Made by a program: the position numbers and the translations under genes. A stretch of DNA of 64,000 nucleotides from Clostridiales bacterium (GTDB lineage: Bacteria; Bacillota; Clostridia; Oscillospirales; CAG-272). The stretch is from positions 1-64,000 of the forward strand of contig DULN01000001.1 of the NCBI GenBank assembly GCA_012840355.1, in the 5' to 3' direction. The notes under the pieces are model-generated. The model had not been told where the DNA came from, did no database searches, and was given only the letters and a program-made list of their open reading frames with translations. This document shows positions 8,866 through 18,607 of this stretch, in pieces. Numbering within the stretch: the stretch's first letter is position 1; every line of letters begins with the position of its first letter.

Positions 8866-9422
8866 CCTATCAGCCCTTCTATGAGAATTTTAAGCCCAAT
8901 CCCTATTAGCACAATCCCGCCGATAAGCTTCGAGTACTGCTTGAGCCTATCCGAGCTTTTTGTGCCAAGCCATACCGCGAAGTTTGAGCTAACAAATGTG
9001 ACCACGCCTATTATAAGCGCTGCGGGAAGGATTTTTACCTTGAGGAACGCGAAGCTCACTCCCACGGCGGCGGCGTCTATGGTTGTGGCGACCGCGAGCG
9101 GTAGCATGGCCTTCGGGCCAATGTCCGCAGCCGTGCGCTCGCAGCCTTCGCCGCCCATCGACTCGCGAATCATGTTTATGCCTATAACCAAAAGCAGCCC
9201 GAACGCTATCCAATGGTCAAACGAGGTTATATAAGACGCAAATGCCGCGCCGGCAAAATAGCCTAACGTCGGCATAAGCGCATGAAATCCCCCAAAATAT
9301 AACCCAACGGCTGAAGCGTAGCCAGGCTCGTATTTCCCTTTCGCCATCCCCTTGCACACAGCGACGGCGAACGCGTCGGCCGCAAGGCCAATCGCAATAA
9401 GCAGGATTTCAGGCAGTGTCAT
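8862..9422 (-). CDS. mntP: Manganese efflux pump MntP
   Basis: A membrane protein of 186 residues from the ATG at 9422, which has GGGAG eight bases upstream; an ATG 33 bases earlier gives an implausible N-terminal tail. It has the six-helix layout and duplicated acidic motifs of the MntP (DUF204) family: GLAADAFAVAVCKGM near residues 11-25 and TTIDAAAVGVSFAFL in the second half. Each aspartate motif is thought to line the manganese path. It exports Mn(II) in characterised bacteria. It is the first gene of an operon with apbE and a TVP38 protein and has its own promoter. I looked for a yybP-ykoY manganese riboswitch upstream and did not see one. Confidence 0.93.
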   Translation of the reverse strand: MTLPEILLIAIGLAADAFAVAVCKGMAKGKYEPGYASAVGLYFGGFHALMPTLGYFAGAAFASYITSFDHWIAFGLLLVIGINMIRESMGGEGCERTAADIGPKAMLPLAVATTIDAAAVGVSFAFLKVKILPAALIIGVVTFVSSNFAVWLGTKSSDRLKQYSKLIGGIVLIGIGLKILIEGLIG

Positions 9423-9456
9423 AGCTTCCACTCCCAGCTGAAAGTATAGTCCCATA

Positions 9457-9485
9457 ATTTTAGCACATTTTTAAGTTTATGTCAA
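9457..9485 (-). promoter_or_regulatory. Promoter of the mntP operon
   Basis: On the minus strand: TTGACA (9485-9480), 17-base spacer, TAAAAT (9462-9457). The resulting leader to the mntP ATG is only about 28 bases, too short for a manganese riboswitch. Confidence 0.75.
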
Positions 9486-9544
9486 TATTTTACGAAATTT
9501 CAAGCACAGCTGCTGCGGCTGGGCTACAATATTTTGTTTTGCAC

Positions 9545-9573
9545 TTGTAACCATAGAATTCATATAGTATAAT
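9545..9573 (+). promoter_or_regulatory. Promoter of the Rrf2 regulator and cysK
   Basis: TTGTAA (9545-9550), 17-base spacer, TATAAT (9568-9573), with the ribosome binding site GGAGGT at 9585-9590. It lies back to back with the mntP promoter. Confidence 0.65.
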
Positions 9574-9596
9574 ATGCTTTAATCGGAGGTGCAAAA

Positions 9597-10031
9597 ATGA
9601 AAATCTCGACAAAGGGGCGCTACGCGCTTCGCATGATGGTCGACCTCGCCGAGCACAACAACGGCGAGTGGATTTCGCTGAAAGAAATATCTGAGCGCCA
9701 AAATATATCTATAAAATATCTTGAGCAGATTGTCTCAAGCCTTATGCGTTCGGGGCTGCTTTTGAGCAGCCGAGGCCCGCAGGGCGGGTATATGCTCGCG
9801 CGCAAGCCTGAGGAGTATACTGTCGGGGAAATCCTACGCGAAATTGAGGGCAGCCTTGTGCCCGTTGCGTGCATGGAAACCGTGCCCAACCAATGCGAGC
9901 GGTACGCGTATTGCCCGACAATAAAGTTCTGGGAGGGGCTTTATAAAGTTATTACCGACTATGTCGACTCGGTGACGCTCGCCGACCTCGTGCAGCAGGC
10001 GCATCCCGACGTTATCGACTACTCAATATAG
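9597..10031 (+). CDS. Rrf2-family transcriptional regulator (IscR/CymR-like)
   Basis: A 144-residue winged-helix repressor of the Rrf2 family. The DNA-binding helix region runs from about residue 25 ([20 protein letters not shown]), followed by the GGYMLAR wing. Three cysteines at 92, 100 and 106 are spaced much like the [2Fe-2S] ligands of IscR (in E. coli 92, 98, 104), so a cluster is possible. The next gene, 22 bases downstream, is cysteine synthase, which fits a CymR-like role in sulfur or cysteine control, or an IscR-like role in iron-sulfur supply. The choice between the two is inference. The start is fixed by GGAGGT six bases upstream. Confidence 0.9.
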   Translation: MKISTKGRYALRMMVDLAEHNNGEWISLKEISERQNISIKYLEQIVSSLMRSGLLLSSRGPQGGYMLARKPEEYTVGEILREIEGSLVPVACMETVPNQCERYAYCPTIKFWEGLYKVITDYVDSVTLADLVQQAHPDVIDYSI

Positions 10032-10053
10032 CTGCGAAAGAAGGCGCACAAAA

Positions 10054-10986
10054 ATGGCGGATATTAAAAAGAGCTTTACGGAGCTTATCGGCGGCACGCC
10101 TATGATAGAGCTTGCGAGGCTTGCCGAAAAAATGGGGCTTCGCTCGCGCGTCGTCGCCAAACTTGAGTATTTTAACCCGGCGGGCAGCGTTAAGGACCGC
10201 ATCGCCGCCGCGATGATCGAGGACGCCGAAAAGCGGGGGCTGCTCCGCCCCGGCTCGGTCATTATCGAGCCGACAAGCGGCAACACCGGCATAGGCCTTG
10301 CAGCTGTCGCCGCTTCTAAAGGCTACAGGGTCATCTTAACGATGCCCGAGACTATGAGCGTCGAGCGGCGCAAGCTCCTTGCCGCATACGGCGCGGAGCT
10401 GGTTTTAACCGACGGCTCGCGCGGCATGAGCGGCGCAATCGAGAAGGCTGAGGAGCTAGCGAAAGCCATCCCCGGCGCGTTTATACCTGGTCAGTTCGAC
10501 AACCCCGCCAACCCGGAAATCCACAGAAAGACTACCGGTCCTGAGATATGGCGGCAGACGAACGGGGAGGTCGACGTGCTCGTGGCGGGCGTCGGCACCG
10601 GCGGCACGATTACCGGGGCTGGCGGATACCTAAAGTCGCAAAAGCCTTCGGTGAAAGTCGTTGCCGTCGAGCCCGCGGACTCGCCCGTGCTTTCTGGCGG
10701 CAAAAGCGGCCCGCACAAAATCCAGGGCATCGGCGCGGGGTTTGTCCCGAGCGTACTTAATACATCGATTTATGACGAGATAATTACCGTCGCCGCAGAG
10801 GATGCTTTTGCCACGGCTCGTGAGCTTGCCCGTAACGAGGGCGTGTTGGTCGGCATCTCGTCGGGCGCCGCGCTGTGGGCGGCGTTAGTGATAGCAAAGC
10901 GGCCCGAGTCGGAGGGCAAAATGATTGTCGCGATTCTACCCGACACTGGCGAGCGGTATCTGTCGACGCCGCTTTTCTCGGAGTAA
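10054..10986 (+). CDS. cysK: Cysteine synthase A (O-acetylserine sulfhydrylase)
   Basis: A 310-residue PLP enzyme of the fold-type II family that makes cysteine from O-acetylserine and sulfide. The PLP lysine is Lys47 in NPAGSVKDR, the substrate loop is TSGNTG at 74-79, and the phosphate-binding glycine loop is [10 protein letters not shown] near 176. Length and motifs are those of CysK rather than cystathionine beta-synthase. It is co-transcribed with the upstream Rrf2 regulator, which probably controls it, and ends at a terminator shared with the convergent enolase gene. Confidence 0.95.
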   Translation: MADIKKSFTELIGGTPMIELARLAEKMGLRSRVVAKLEYFNPAGSVKDRIAAAMIEDAEKRGLLRPGSVIIEPTSGNTGIGLAAVAASKGYRVILTMPETMSVERRKLLAAYGAELVLTDGSRGMSGAIEKAEELAKAIPGAFIPGQFDNPANPEIHRKTTGPEIWRQTNGEVDVLVAGVGTGGTITGAGGYLKSQKPSVKVVAVEPADSPVLSGGKSGPHKIQGIGAGFVPSVLNTSIYDEIITVAAEDAFATARELARNEGVLVGISSGAALWAALVIAKRPESEGKMIVAILPDTGERYLSTPLFSE

Positions 10987-11041
10987 GCGTAAAAGGTTTA
11001 TCCCTATTTGTCTAAAAGTTTTTTAAAGGGGTTTCCCCAAC

Positions 11042-11083
11042 AAAAAGCGCGGCTGAGCGGTGCTTGCCCAAGCCGCGCTTTTT
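11042..11083. terminator. Bidirectional terminator between cysK and enolase
   Basis: A 13-base stem, AAAAAGCGCGGCT (11042-11054) with AGCCGCGCTTTTT (11071-11083), is perfectly paired around a 16-base loop. It has A and T runs at both ends, so it can serve the converging genes on both strands. Confidence 0.85.
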
Positions 11084-11086
11084 ATT

Positions 11087-12562
<1,476 letters not shown>

Positions 12563-12624
12563 TCACGGCGCAGAGGCTAGGCTAAAACTGAAGAAATATT
12601 GCCCGGGAAATAAGCGCAAAAAAT

Positions 12625-12650
12625 AAAAGCACTCGGTGCGAGTGCTTTTT
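12625..12650 (-). terminator. Terminator of the tRNA operon
   Basis: A 10-base stem AAAAGCACTC / GAGTGCTTTT around a GGTGC loop, with T and A runs on both sides. It lies just past the 3' end of tRNA-Cys in the direction of transcription. Confidence 0.85.
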
Positions 12651-12651
12651 C

Positions 12652-12726
<75 letters not shown>

Positions 12727-12782
12727 TAATTTTAGCTTAATATTTACGCTGCATGCGCAGCTTTCATACTAAGCCGCGAATT

Positions 12783-12858
12783 TGGAGCGGATTACGGGGC
12801 TCGAACCCGCTACCTCGACCTTGGCAAGGTCGCGCTCTACCAGATGAGCTAAATCCGC
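12783..12858 (-). tRNA. tRNA-Gly (GCC), copy 2
   Basis: Acceptor stem GCGGATT / AATCCGC, anticodon GCC in a loop closed by GACCT/AGGTC, encoded CCA. The sequence looks identical to the tRNA at 12987-13062, so this is a tandem duplication within the operon. Confidence 0.95.
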
Positions 12859-12986
12859 ACGCCCAAGCGGCTTACCTAAGAGGCTTGTTGGGGGTTCTTC
12901 AATAGTATTAAGGTTTTCTATATAATTTTAGTTATATACTCGGCGTAAAGCAATATTGCGGCTGTGGATAATACAGCCGCAATATC

Positions 12987-13062
12987 TGGAGCGGATTACG
13001 GGGCTCGAACCCGCTACCTCGACCTTGGCAAGGTCGCGCTCTACCAGATGAGCTAAATCCGC
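12987..13062 (-). tRNA. tRNA-Gly (GCC), copy 1
   Basis: Same cloverleaf and anticodon as the copy at 12783-12858, with encoded CCA. The bases between the two copies are unrelated to either flank, so only the tRNA itself is duplicated. Confidence 0.95.
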
Positions 13063-13107
13063 AGGCTGAAATTATATATATTAAACTATAATTGTTTGCA
13101 GGAAAAG

Positions 13108-13183
13108 TGGTGCCTCCGGTCGGAATTGAACCAACGACACGGGGATTTTCAGTCCCCTGCTCTACCAACTGAGCTACAGAGGC
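13108..13183 (-). tRNA. tRNA-Phe (GAA)
   Basis: Acceptor GCCTCTG pairs with CGGAGGC (one wobble pair), the anticodon stem GGGGA/TCCCC encloses GAA, and the CCA is encoded. Confidence 0.94.
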
Positions 13184-13220
13184 ATATAACCGGCTGTCGC
13201 ATCTTTGCCGGTGAGGTTTT

Positions 13221-13297
13221 TGGCGACCCGGATGGGGCTCGAACCCACGACCTCTAGCGTGACAGGCTAGCGTTCTAACCGACTGAACTACCGGGCC
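13221..13297 (-). tRNA. tRNA-Asp (GTC)
   Basis: Acceptor GGCCCGG pairs with CCGGGTC, the anticodon is GTC, the discriminator base is G, and the CCA is encoded. Confidence 0.95.
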
Positions 13298-13361
13298 AAA
13301 GAACTTTCAATAAATTTGGGGCAGTGTGCTGCGGAACGTGTCCGCAGCATCCATCCGTCCG

Positions 13362-13437
13362 TGGTGGGAACAACAGGACTCGAACCTATGACCCTCTGCT
13401 TGTAAGGCAGATGCTCTCCCAGCTGAGCTATGCTCCC
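13362..13437 (-). tRNA. tRNA-Val (TAC)
   Basis: Acceptor GGGAGCA pairs with TGTTCCC, the anticodon is TAC, and the CCA is encoded. It is the first tRNA after the operon promoter. Confidence 0.95.
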
Positions 13438-13522
13438 CCAAACTACCGGATCACATCTCCGGCTCTTCCGCGGTTTTTACCCGCTCACTTTGCCGGTGGA
13501 CGTCCGCCCTGCGACGTGGTAT

Positions 13523-13551
13523 ATTATAACACAACTCTTTTTGTTTGTCAA
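13523..13551 (-). promoter_or_regulatory. Consensus promoter of the tRNA operon
   Basis: A perfect consensus on the minus strand: TTGACA (13551-13546), exactly 17 bases, TATAAT (13528-13523). Transcription would start about 80 bases before tRNA-Val. The flanks and spacer resemble the putative rRNA promoter at 131-159. Confidence 0.88.
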
Positions 13552-13837
13552 CACCTTTTTTCAGGTTTTTTGCAAATCCAGTTTATGCATCTGCCGCGCA
13601 GAAAAAACCGACCTATGTAGCTGCGAAAACCCCTTTGCCGCCATTATTTTTGCTTATGCCCCATTGTCAGCCCGCCTGCGATTTTGGCCTATTTTTCGCT
13701 TTCGGGGACTTAGCATCGATTGGCTTTTTGCAGTCCGCGTTGCGCCTTATAGCGCCACGCAGCAAGGCTCGCGGCATAGCTTTGCGCAAAAGCCGTGTGC
13801 CGCCGGAGTCTGGCACGGCAGCACACGGCGCGGCGTC
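13552..13837. other. Gene-free spacer
   Basis: No convincing gene on either strand. The sequence is rich in short GC words such as GCGGC and GCGCGC and has no tRNA fold or terminator that I can see. It separates the tRNA promoter from the end of the methyltransferase gene. Confidence 0.4.
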
Positions 13838-14656
13838 TTATTTTACGGCGCGCGCAACATAGCAGTGCCGTTCATCGCAATCCGATATAGAAAGAAGCGG
13901 CAGCTTGTCCGCGGGGGCGCCTTCCAACGCCTCGGGATTATAGCCGTCGACCACCGCGCACAGCTCAAACCCCGCATCGGCAAGCATAGCGCGCAGCTTT
14001 CGGCCGCTCCAGTATCTTTCGGTCTGAACCTCGTCTTGCCTGCGCCAAAGCCCTCCGCCCTCATCGGTGAAAATTGACAGGTAAAACTTGCAAATGCCCG
14101 ACCTTGGGCTGTACTCGCTGCGCCAAGCGCAAAGAACTCCGTCGGATTCAAGCACAAAGTCGCGGCAGGCATATACCTTTTCAAACTTATATTTTGTGTT
14201 AACGTCGAAAACAAACAGCCCGCCGGGGTCAAGGTAGTTGTGCACAAGCTTAAAGCAGCGCTCAAGCTTGTATGGCTCTGTGAGGTAATTTATGCTGTCG
14301 AGCGTGGAGACTATCAGCCCGACCGTGCCGTACAGCTCAAACTCCGCCATATCCTGTTGCAGCCAGAGTATATTCGCGCCGGACGGCGGGGCTTTTGAAG
14401 CGGCGGCTGCCAGCATCTGTTCGGAACGGTCGATGCCTATCATATCGTAGCCCAGCGCGGATAGCTCAAGCGCGACGCTTCCCGTGCCGCATGCAAGGTC
14501 GACCGCAAGCTTACTTTCTGGCAGCCCCCACTTTTTAACCGCGGCGTCGCAAAACTTTGCTATCGCTTTGTAATCCGCGCCGGCATTCAACGCGTCGTAA
14601 TACGAAGCGAGAACTGTATACTGCCCCGCGGGTCGAGGGCGGCTTTTTGCGCTCAC
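13838..14656 (-). CDS. Class I SAM-dependent methyltransferase
   Basis: A 272-residue methyltransferase with the Rossmann cofactor motif VDLACGTGSVALEL near residues 49-62, an acidic second strand GYDMIGIDRS, and a later segment LDSINYLTE and DPGGLFVFDVNT typical of the Methyltransf_25/11 group. The substrate cannot be read from the sequence. Its ATG overlaps the stop of the YerC-like regulator by four bases, so the two form a small operon. The middle region (residues 160-230) with several aromatics is probably the substrate cap. Confidence 0.85.
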   Translation of the reverse strand: MSAKSRPRPAGQYTVLASYYDALNAGADYKAIAKFCDAAVKKWGLPESKLAVDLACGTGSVALELSALGYDMIGIDRSEQMLAAAASKAPPSGANILWLQQDMAEFELYGTVGLIVSTLDSINYLTEPYKLERCFKLVHNYLDPGGLFVFDVNTKYKFEKVYACRDFVLESDGVLCAWRSEYSPRSGICKFYLSIFTDEGGGLWRRQDEVQTERYWSGRKLRAMLADAGFELCAVVDGYNPEALEGAPADKLPLLSISDCDERHCYVARAVK

Positions 14657-14955
14657 TGGCGCCGGCGCTCCCTCTCAAGGCGCTCGAGCACCATTATATA
14701 GCCGTCGCTGCCGTATTTTAGGCATCGGTTGACGCGGCTTATAGTCGCCGTTGAAAGCCCCGTCTCCTGAGCTATATCCGTATAGATATAGTTTTCCCGC
14801 AGCATTTTCGCTGCCTTGAGCCTTTTTGACATCTCTTTGATTTCCGAAACCGTGCAAAGGTCTTCAAAGAATTTATAGCACTCTTCAATGTTCTCAAGCG
14901 TCAGGATAGCGCGAAAAAGAAAATCGGTGTTTTCGTCCCGGATTTTTTCGCTCAT
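14653..14955 (-). CDS. YerC/YecD-like (TrpR superfamily) DNA-binding protein
   Basis: A 100-residue helix-turn-helix protein of the TrpR/YerC/YecD family. The helical core FFEDLCTVSEIKEMSKRL is followed by the HTH TDIAQETGLSTATISRVNRCL at about residues 60-80. I chose the ATG at 14955 because GGGGGTGAT lies just upstream; a GTG three codons earlier overlaps that site. It is the first gene of a two-gene operon with a methyltransferase. The regulon of YerC is not known; it lacks an obvious tryptophan pocket assignment. Confidence 0.88.
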   Translation of the reverse strand: MSEKIRDENTDFLFRAILTLENIEECYKFFEDLCTVSEIKEMSKRLKAAKMLRENYIYTDIAQETGLSTATISRVNRCLKYGSDGYIMVLERLERERRRQ

Positions 14956-15124
14956 TAAAATCACCCCCGTATAGCCGAAGTCGGCAAAACATTCTAGCCT
15001 GTTGCTTAAAATGTATTATAGCATAGTTTTTTCATAAAGTAAAGCGATTTAATAAAATTAAGCAGCCCGGCTCCAAGCAAGGATTTGTTGGAAAAAATTA
15101 ATAATGTAGTAAACAAATCTGATA

Positions 15125-15143
15125 AAATTATAAAGTATAATTT
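15125..15143 (+). promoter_or_regulatory. Perfect palindrome upstream of rubrerythrin, possible PerR/Fur-type operator
   Basis: AAATTATA-AAG-TATAATTT is a perfect 8-3-8 inverted repeat that contains the likely -10 box TATAAT (15136-15141). It is AT-rich like PerR boxes, though it does not fit the 7-1-7 PerR consensus exactly. The position overlapping the promoter of a peroxide-defence gene suggests a repressor site; this is inference. Confidence 0.4.
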
Positions 15144-15239
15144 CTTCTTGAAGGGAAAAATTAAATTGTATTTTAAGTTTAAGGCGGGCTATTTGGGGCC
15201 TGGCTTTTTACAAACTAAAGCATAAGGAGGTCGCGAATA

Positions 15240-15794
15240 ATGGCAGTTAAAAACGCTATGACAGCCGACTTTTTGCGCTCCGCATATGGCGGGGAAAGCA
15301 TGGCTCACATGAGGTACCTTTACTGGGCCACGGTGGCGAAAAAAGAAGGCTTCCCCAATGTAGGCAGGCTTTTTGAAGGAATCGCCTATGCAGAATACGT
15401 CCATGCGAACAACCACTTCAGGGAACTCGGCAAAGATATCGGCGACGCGACAGTCACTGCTGGTGCGATTTTCGGCGATGCCAAGACCGTCGACAACCTG
15501 CAGGGCGCAATCAACGGGGAGCTGCATGAAGTCGAGCAGATGTACCCCGTATACCTGAACGCTGCGGATTTCCAGAAGGAAGACGGCGCCAAGCGTTCCT
15601 TCCACTTTGCGCTTGAGGCTGAGAAGATCCATGCCGATCTCTTCTCCAAGGCGAAAGAAAGCGTCAAGGAAGGCAAAGACATGCAGATGAAAGCCGTATA
15701 CATTTGCCCGGTCTGCGGCCACACCGTCCTTGACGAGGCGCCCGACAAGTGCCCGGTCTGCGGTGCGAAGAAGGAAATGTACAAAGAGTTTTAA
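15240..15794 (+). CDS. rbr: Rubrerythrin
   Basis: A 184-residue non-haem di-iron protein that reduces hydrogen peroxide in anaerobes. The N-terminal four-helix domain carries the iron-ligand motifs (GESMAHMRYLYWA near residue 18, EYVHANNHF near 52, and a later HFALEAEKIHADLF). The C-terminal rubredoxin-like domain has two CPVCG motifs (about 156-160 and 173-177) that bind one iron. The start follows AAGGAGGTCGCGAATA. It is a single-gene unit ending at a strong terminator and faces a superoxide dismutase gene, so superoxide and peroxide defence are neighbours. Confidence 0.96.
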   Translation: MAVKNAMTADFLRSAYGGESMAHMRYLYWATVAKKEGFPNVGRLFEGIAYAEYVHANNHFRELGKDIGDATVTAGAIFGDAKTVDNLQGAINGELHEVEQMYPVYLNAADFQKEDGAKRSFHFALEAEKIHADLFSKAKESVKEGKDMQMKAVYICPVCGHTVLDEAPDKCPVCGAKKEMYKEF

Positions 15795-15812
15795 TAGCTC
15801 ATACCTCCTAAA

Positions 15813-15845
15813 AAATACCCGGCTCAAATATCGAGCCGGGTATTT
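15813..15845. terminator. Terminator between rubrerythrin and superoxide dismutase
   Basis: A 13-base perfect stem (15813-15825 with 15833-15845) around a 7-base loop, flanked by A and T residues, between converging genes. Confidence 0.85.
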
Positions 15846-15895
15846 GCATATAGTTTTTTAGGTTAAAATCCGAAAGCTTTAGATATATTATACTT

Positions 15896-16537
15896 TTAGC
15901 TGCGGCGGCGGGCAGATGCGTATTCCTCGTACTTTCCCTCCGCATACTCCCAATTTACAAGTTTCCACCAGTTATCTATGTAACCCGCGCGGTCGTTTTT
16001 GTAGTCGAGGAAATACGCGTGCTCCCAAAGGTCGATGCACATAAGGGGATATAAGCCTGTCATTAGCGGGTTTTCCTGGTTCGGCAGGTTTATAATCGTC
16101 AGACCCCTCCTGCCTGCGGCAAGCCAGGTATAACCTGACCCGAAAACAGCGCGCGCCGCTTCGGTAAACTCGCGCACAAATCCGTCAAACGACCCAAAAA
16201 ACGCGTCAATCGCACGCGCAAGCTCGCCCTGCGGCGGGCGGTAGCTGCTTTCGGGCGCCATGCCGTAAAAGTACATAACATGGTTATAAGTGCCGCCCGC
16301 ATAGCGCCCTAGAGGGACGCCCACGCTTTTCGGCATCCTGACCGACCGGCGCAAAAGCTCCTCTAGCGTCAAATTTTGCAGCTCGGGCCGATCGGATAAA
16401 AGCTTGTTGAGGTTGTATACATAGGCATTGTAAAGCCTGCCGTGGTGAACCTCGAGCGTTTCTCCGCTTATGTAAGGCTCAAGCGCGCCTATCTCATAGG
16501 GCAAAGGAAGGGCTTCGAAAGGATATGTTTGCTGCAT
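15896..16537 (-). CDS. sodA: Superoxide dismutase (Fe/Mn family)
   Basis: A 213-residue Fe/Mn superoxide dismutase. The expected metal ligands are visible: a histidine in LEVHHGRLYNAYV (about residue 31), a histidine in GTYNHVMYFYGM (about 85), and the aspartate and histidine of CIDLWEHAYFLDY (near 170-174). YNAYVYNLN replaces the usual HxxYV pattern but keeps the tyrosine. The start has GGAGG seven bases upstream. Metal preference cannot be read safely. Its presence in an anaerobe beside rubrerythrin points to defence against brief oxygen exposure. Confidence 0.93.
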   Translation of the reverse strand: MQQTYPFEALPLPYEIGALEPYISGETLEVHHGRLYNAYVYNLNKLLSDRPELQNLTLEELLRRSVRMPKSVGVPLGRYAGGTYNHVMYFYGMAPESSYRPPQGELARAIDAFFGSFDGFVREFTEAARAVFGSGYTWLAAGRRGLTIINLPNQENPLMTGLYPLMCIDLWEHAYFLDYKNDRAGYIDNWWKLVNWEYAEGKYEEYASARRRS

Positions 16538-16592
16538 AACAAAACCTCCTTTTCTTTTTCATGATATGTCCCTTTGCCCCATATGTTTAAGG

Positions 16593-16621
16593 TTGACAAT
16601 ATTACCTTCTGATGCTAAAAT
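16593..16621 (+). promoter_or_regulatory. Promoter of the ZIP transporter
   Basis: TTGACA (16593-16598), 17-base spacer, TAAAAT (16616-16621), 28 bases before the start codon. Confidence 0.75.
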
Positions 16622-16649
16622 ACTTAAAAAAACGCGTTTTGGGTAGGTT

Positions 16650-17441
16650 ATGAGCGATATTACGGTAACAATCATAAGCATTTTGATTCCGCTTCTTGGC
16701 ACCACGTTAGGCGCGGGCATGGTGTTTTTTCTTAAAAAAGAAATGAGTGAGAGGCTGCGCGGCGCGCTGCTCGGCTTTGCCTCGGGCGTCATGATCGCCG
16801 CGTCGGTTTGGTCGCTTTTAATACCCGCGCTCGAGATGGTCGAAGACAGCAGCGCCCCGGCTTGGCTGCCTGCGGCGACCGGTTTTTTAGCGGGCATGCT
16901 GTTCCTTTTGATTTTAGACACATACATCCCGCACCTGCACATTGACACCGATACGCCCGAAGGCGTCAAGTCCTCGAAAATCAGCCGCTCGATAATGCTT
17001 GTGCTCGCCGTGACGCTGCACAACATCCCCGAAGGGATGGCAGTCGGCGTCGCGTTTGCGGGCATGCTCAGCGGAAAGGCTGAAATATCGGCCGCAAGCG
17101 CGATTGTTTTGTCAATAGGCATAGCGCTGCAAAACTTCCCCGAAGGCGCGATTATCTCAATGCCCCTAGTCGGCAGCGGCATCTCGAAAGGTAAAGCGTT
17201 CAAATACGGGTTTATCTCAGGCGTCGTCGAGCCTGTCGCGGCGTTTTTGACCATACTTTTAACCTCGTTTGTAGTACCGCTTTTGCCTTTCCTGCTCGCT
17301 TTCGCCGCTGGCGCGATGATTTACGTTGTCGTTGAGGAGCTTATACCCGAAGCGCAGTCAGCCGAGCACAGCAATATCGCGACAATCGGCGTCGCGCTTG
17401 GCTTTACGCTTATGATGGTCCTCGACGTTGCGCTTGGATAA
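16650..17441 (+). CDS. ZIP-family metal transporter
   Basis: A 263-residue membrane protein of the ZIP (ZupT) family that imports divalent metals such as zinc, iron or manganese. The transport motif LHNIPEGMAVGVAF in the fourth helix (about residues 130-143) and the paired LQNFPEGAIISMPL in the fifth (about 167-180) supply the metal-binding histidine, asparagine and glutamates. A histidine-containing loop (IPHLHIDTD, about 93-101) precedes them. Eight hydrophobic segments are evident. It has its own promoter and is followed after 33 bases by a phosphodiesterase-like gene. Confidence 0.93.
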   Translation: MSDITVTIISILIPLLGTTLGAGMVFFLKKEMSERLRGALLGFASGVMIAASVWSLLIPALEMVEDSSAPAWLPAATGFLAGMLFLLILDTYIPHLHIDTDTPEGVKSSKISRSIMLVLAVTLHNIPEGMAVGVAFAGMLSGKAEISAASAIVLSIGIALQNFPEGAIISMPLVGSGISKGKAFKYGFISGVVEPVAAFLTILLTSFVVPLLPFLLAFAAGAMIYVVVEELIPEAQSAEHSNIATIGVALGFTLMMVLDVALG

Positions 17442-17474
17442 GCTGCCGGATGAATTTATCACAGGAGATGCCGA

Positions 17475-18581
17475 ATGAGTATTTGCTACCCCGACTATAG
17501 CCGCAGCCTTCTTTCGGTTATCGCCTCAATATCTGCGAACTTCGGTGTAAAAACTTCGCATGCGTCCCTACCGATGCTCGACGCCGAGCTGGCGCGCGGC
17601 TATAAAAACGTTGTGCTAATGCTTTTCGACGGGCTTGGCACCGAGATACTCGGGCGCTATCTTCCGCCTAGCTCGCTTTTGCGAAGGCATGTCGCGGCTG
17701 AAATCTCGTCGGTCTTCCCGCCCACCACCACCGCGGCGACTATAACCGTCGAGTCCGGGCTTGCGCCTATTGAGCACGGCTGGCTGGGCTGGAGCCTTTA
17801 TTTTGAGGAGATAGGCGCGAACGTCAGCATATTCCCAAATACTTTGTCCGGCTCGGGCGGGGTACCCGCTGCCGACTACCATGTGGCGCGCTGGTATTTG
17901 CCATACGAGCGGCTAGCCGACAAAATTAAATCTGCCGGTAAAGCAAATGCAAAAATTATTTCGCCGTTCGCCGAACCCGCGACAGTCAGCGTCCGCGAGA
18001 TTTGCGAAATTATAGAGCAATTTTGCGCGGAAGCCGGCAAAAAGTTCGTGTATGCTTACTGGCCGCAGCCAGACGAAGACATGCATATACTTGGCACCTC
18101 GCACGGCGCGGTAAAACGCCATATAAAAGAAATAGAAAAAGAACTTGATCGGCTCTGCGGCAAGCTCTCGGACACCCTTTTGATTGTCACCGCCGACCAC
18201 GGTATAATTGATGTAACCTGGCGCTTTCTGCCCGAGTACCCGGGCGTCACCCGCTGCCTTGCGCGCACGCCGTGGATGGAGCCGCGCGCTATGGCTTTTG
18301 CCGTTTTACCGGGGCACGAGCGCGAGTTCGTGCGGGAGTTTAATTCAGCATTCGGCGACTGCTTTGTGCTCTTTTCCCGCGAGGAAGCGTTGCAAGCCGG
18401 GCTTTTCGGCCCGGGCACGCCCCATCCGCGCGCAAATGAGCTTCTAGGCGACTTTACCGCCGCTGCTACAGGCTCTGTCGCAATCGAAGTCCGCGAGCGT
18501 ACCGAAGATGTGCTTCGTGCGGCGCACGCCGGGCTGACCGACGCCGAGATGCGCGTGCCGCTTATACTTATAAAAACATAA
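17475..18581 (+). CDS. Alkaline-phosphatase-superfamily protein (nucleotide pyrophosphatase-like)
   Basis: A 368-residue hydrolase of the type I phosphodiesterase/nucleotide pyrophosphatase (PF01663) group. The first metal site is in VVLMLFDGLG (about 49-58), the nucleophile threonine lies in FPPTTTAATITVESGL (about 81-96), and later ligands are in YWPQPDEDMHILG and VTADHGIID. It carries no signal peptide, so a cytoplasmic role is expected. The substrate is unknown. GGAGATG precedes the start. It may be co-transcribed with the ZIP transporter. Confidence 0.85.
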   Translation: MSICYPDYSRSLLSVIASISANFGVKTSHASLPMLDAELARGYKNVVLMLFDGLGTEILGRYLPPSSLLRRHVAAEISSVFPPTTTAATITVESGLAPIEHGWLGWSLYFEEIGANVSIFPNTLSGSGGVPAADYHVARWYLPYERLADKIKSAGKANAKIISPFAEPATVSVREICEIIEQFCAEAGKKFVYAYWPQPDEDMHILGTSHGAVKRHIKEIEKELDRLCGKLSDTLLIVTADHGIIDVTWRFLPEYPGVTRCLARTPWMEPRAMAFAVLPGHEREFVREFNSAFGDCFVLFSREEALQAGLFGPGTPHPRANELLGDFTAAATGSVAIEVRERTEDVLRAAHAGLTDAEMRVPLILIKT

Positions 18582-18582
18582 A

Positions 18583-18607
18583 AACCGTGGCGATTTTCGC
18601 CGCGGTT
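18583..18607 (+). terminator. Probable terminator after the phosphodiesterase gene
   Basis: The stem AACCGTGGCG / CGCCGCGGTT (one wobble pair) with a 5-base loop starts one base after the stop codon. The T run after it is weak. Confidence 0.55.

Noticed and set aside
9423..9460. A manganese (yybP-ykoY) riboswitch before mntP
   Set aside because: The promoter at 9457-9485 leaves a leader of under 40 bases, too short for this RNA.
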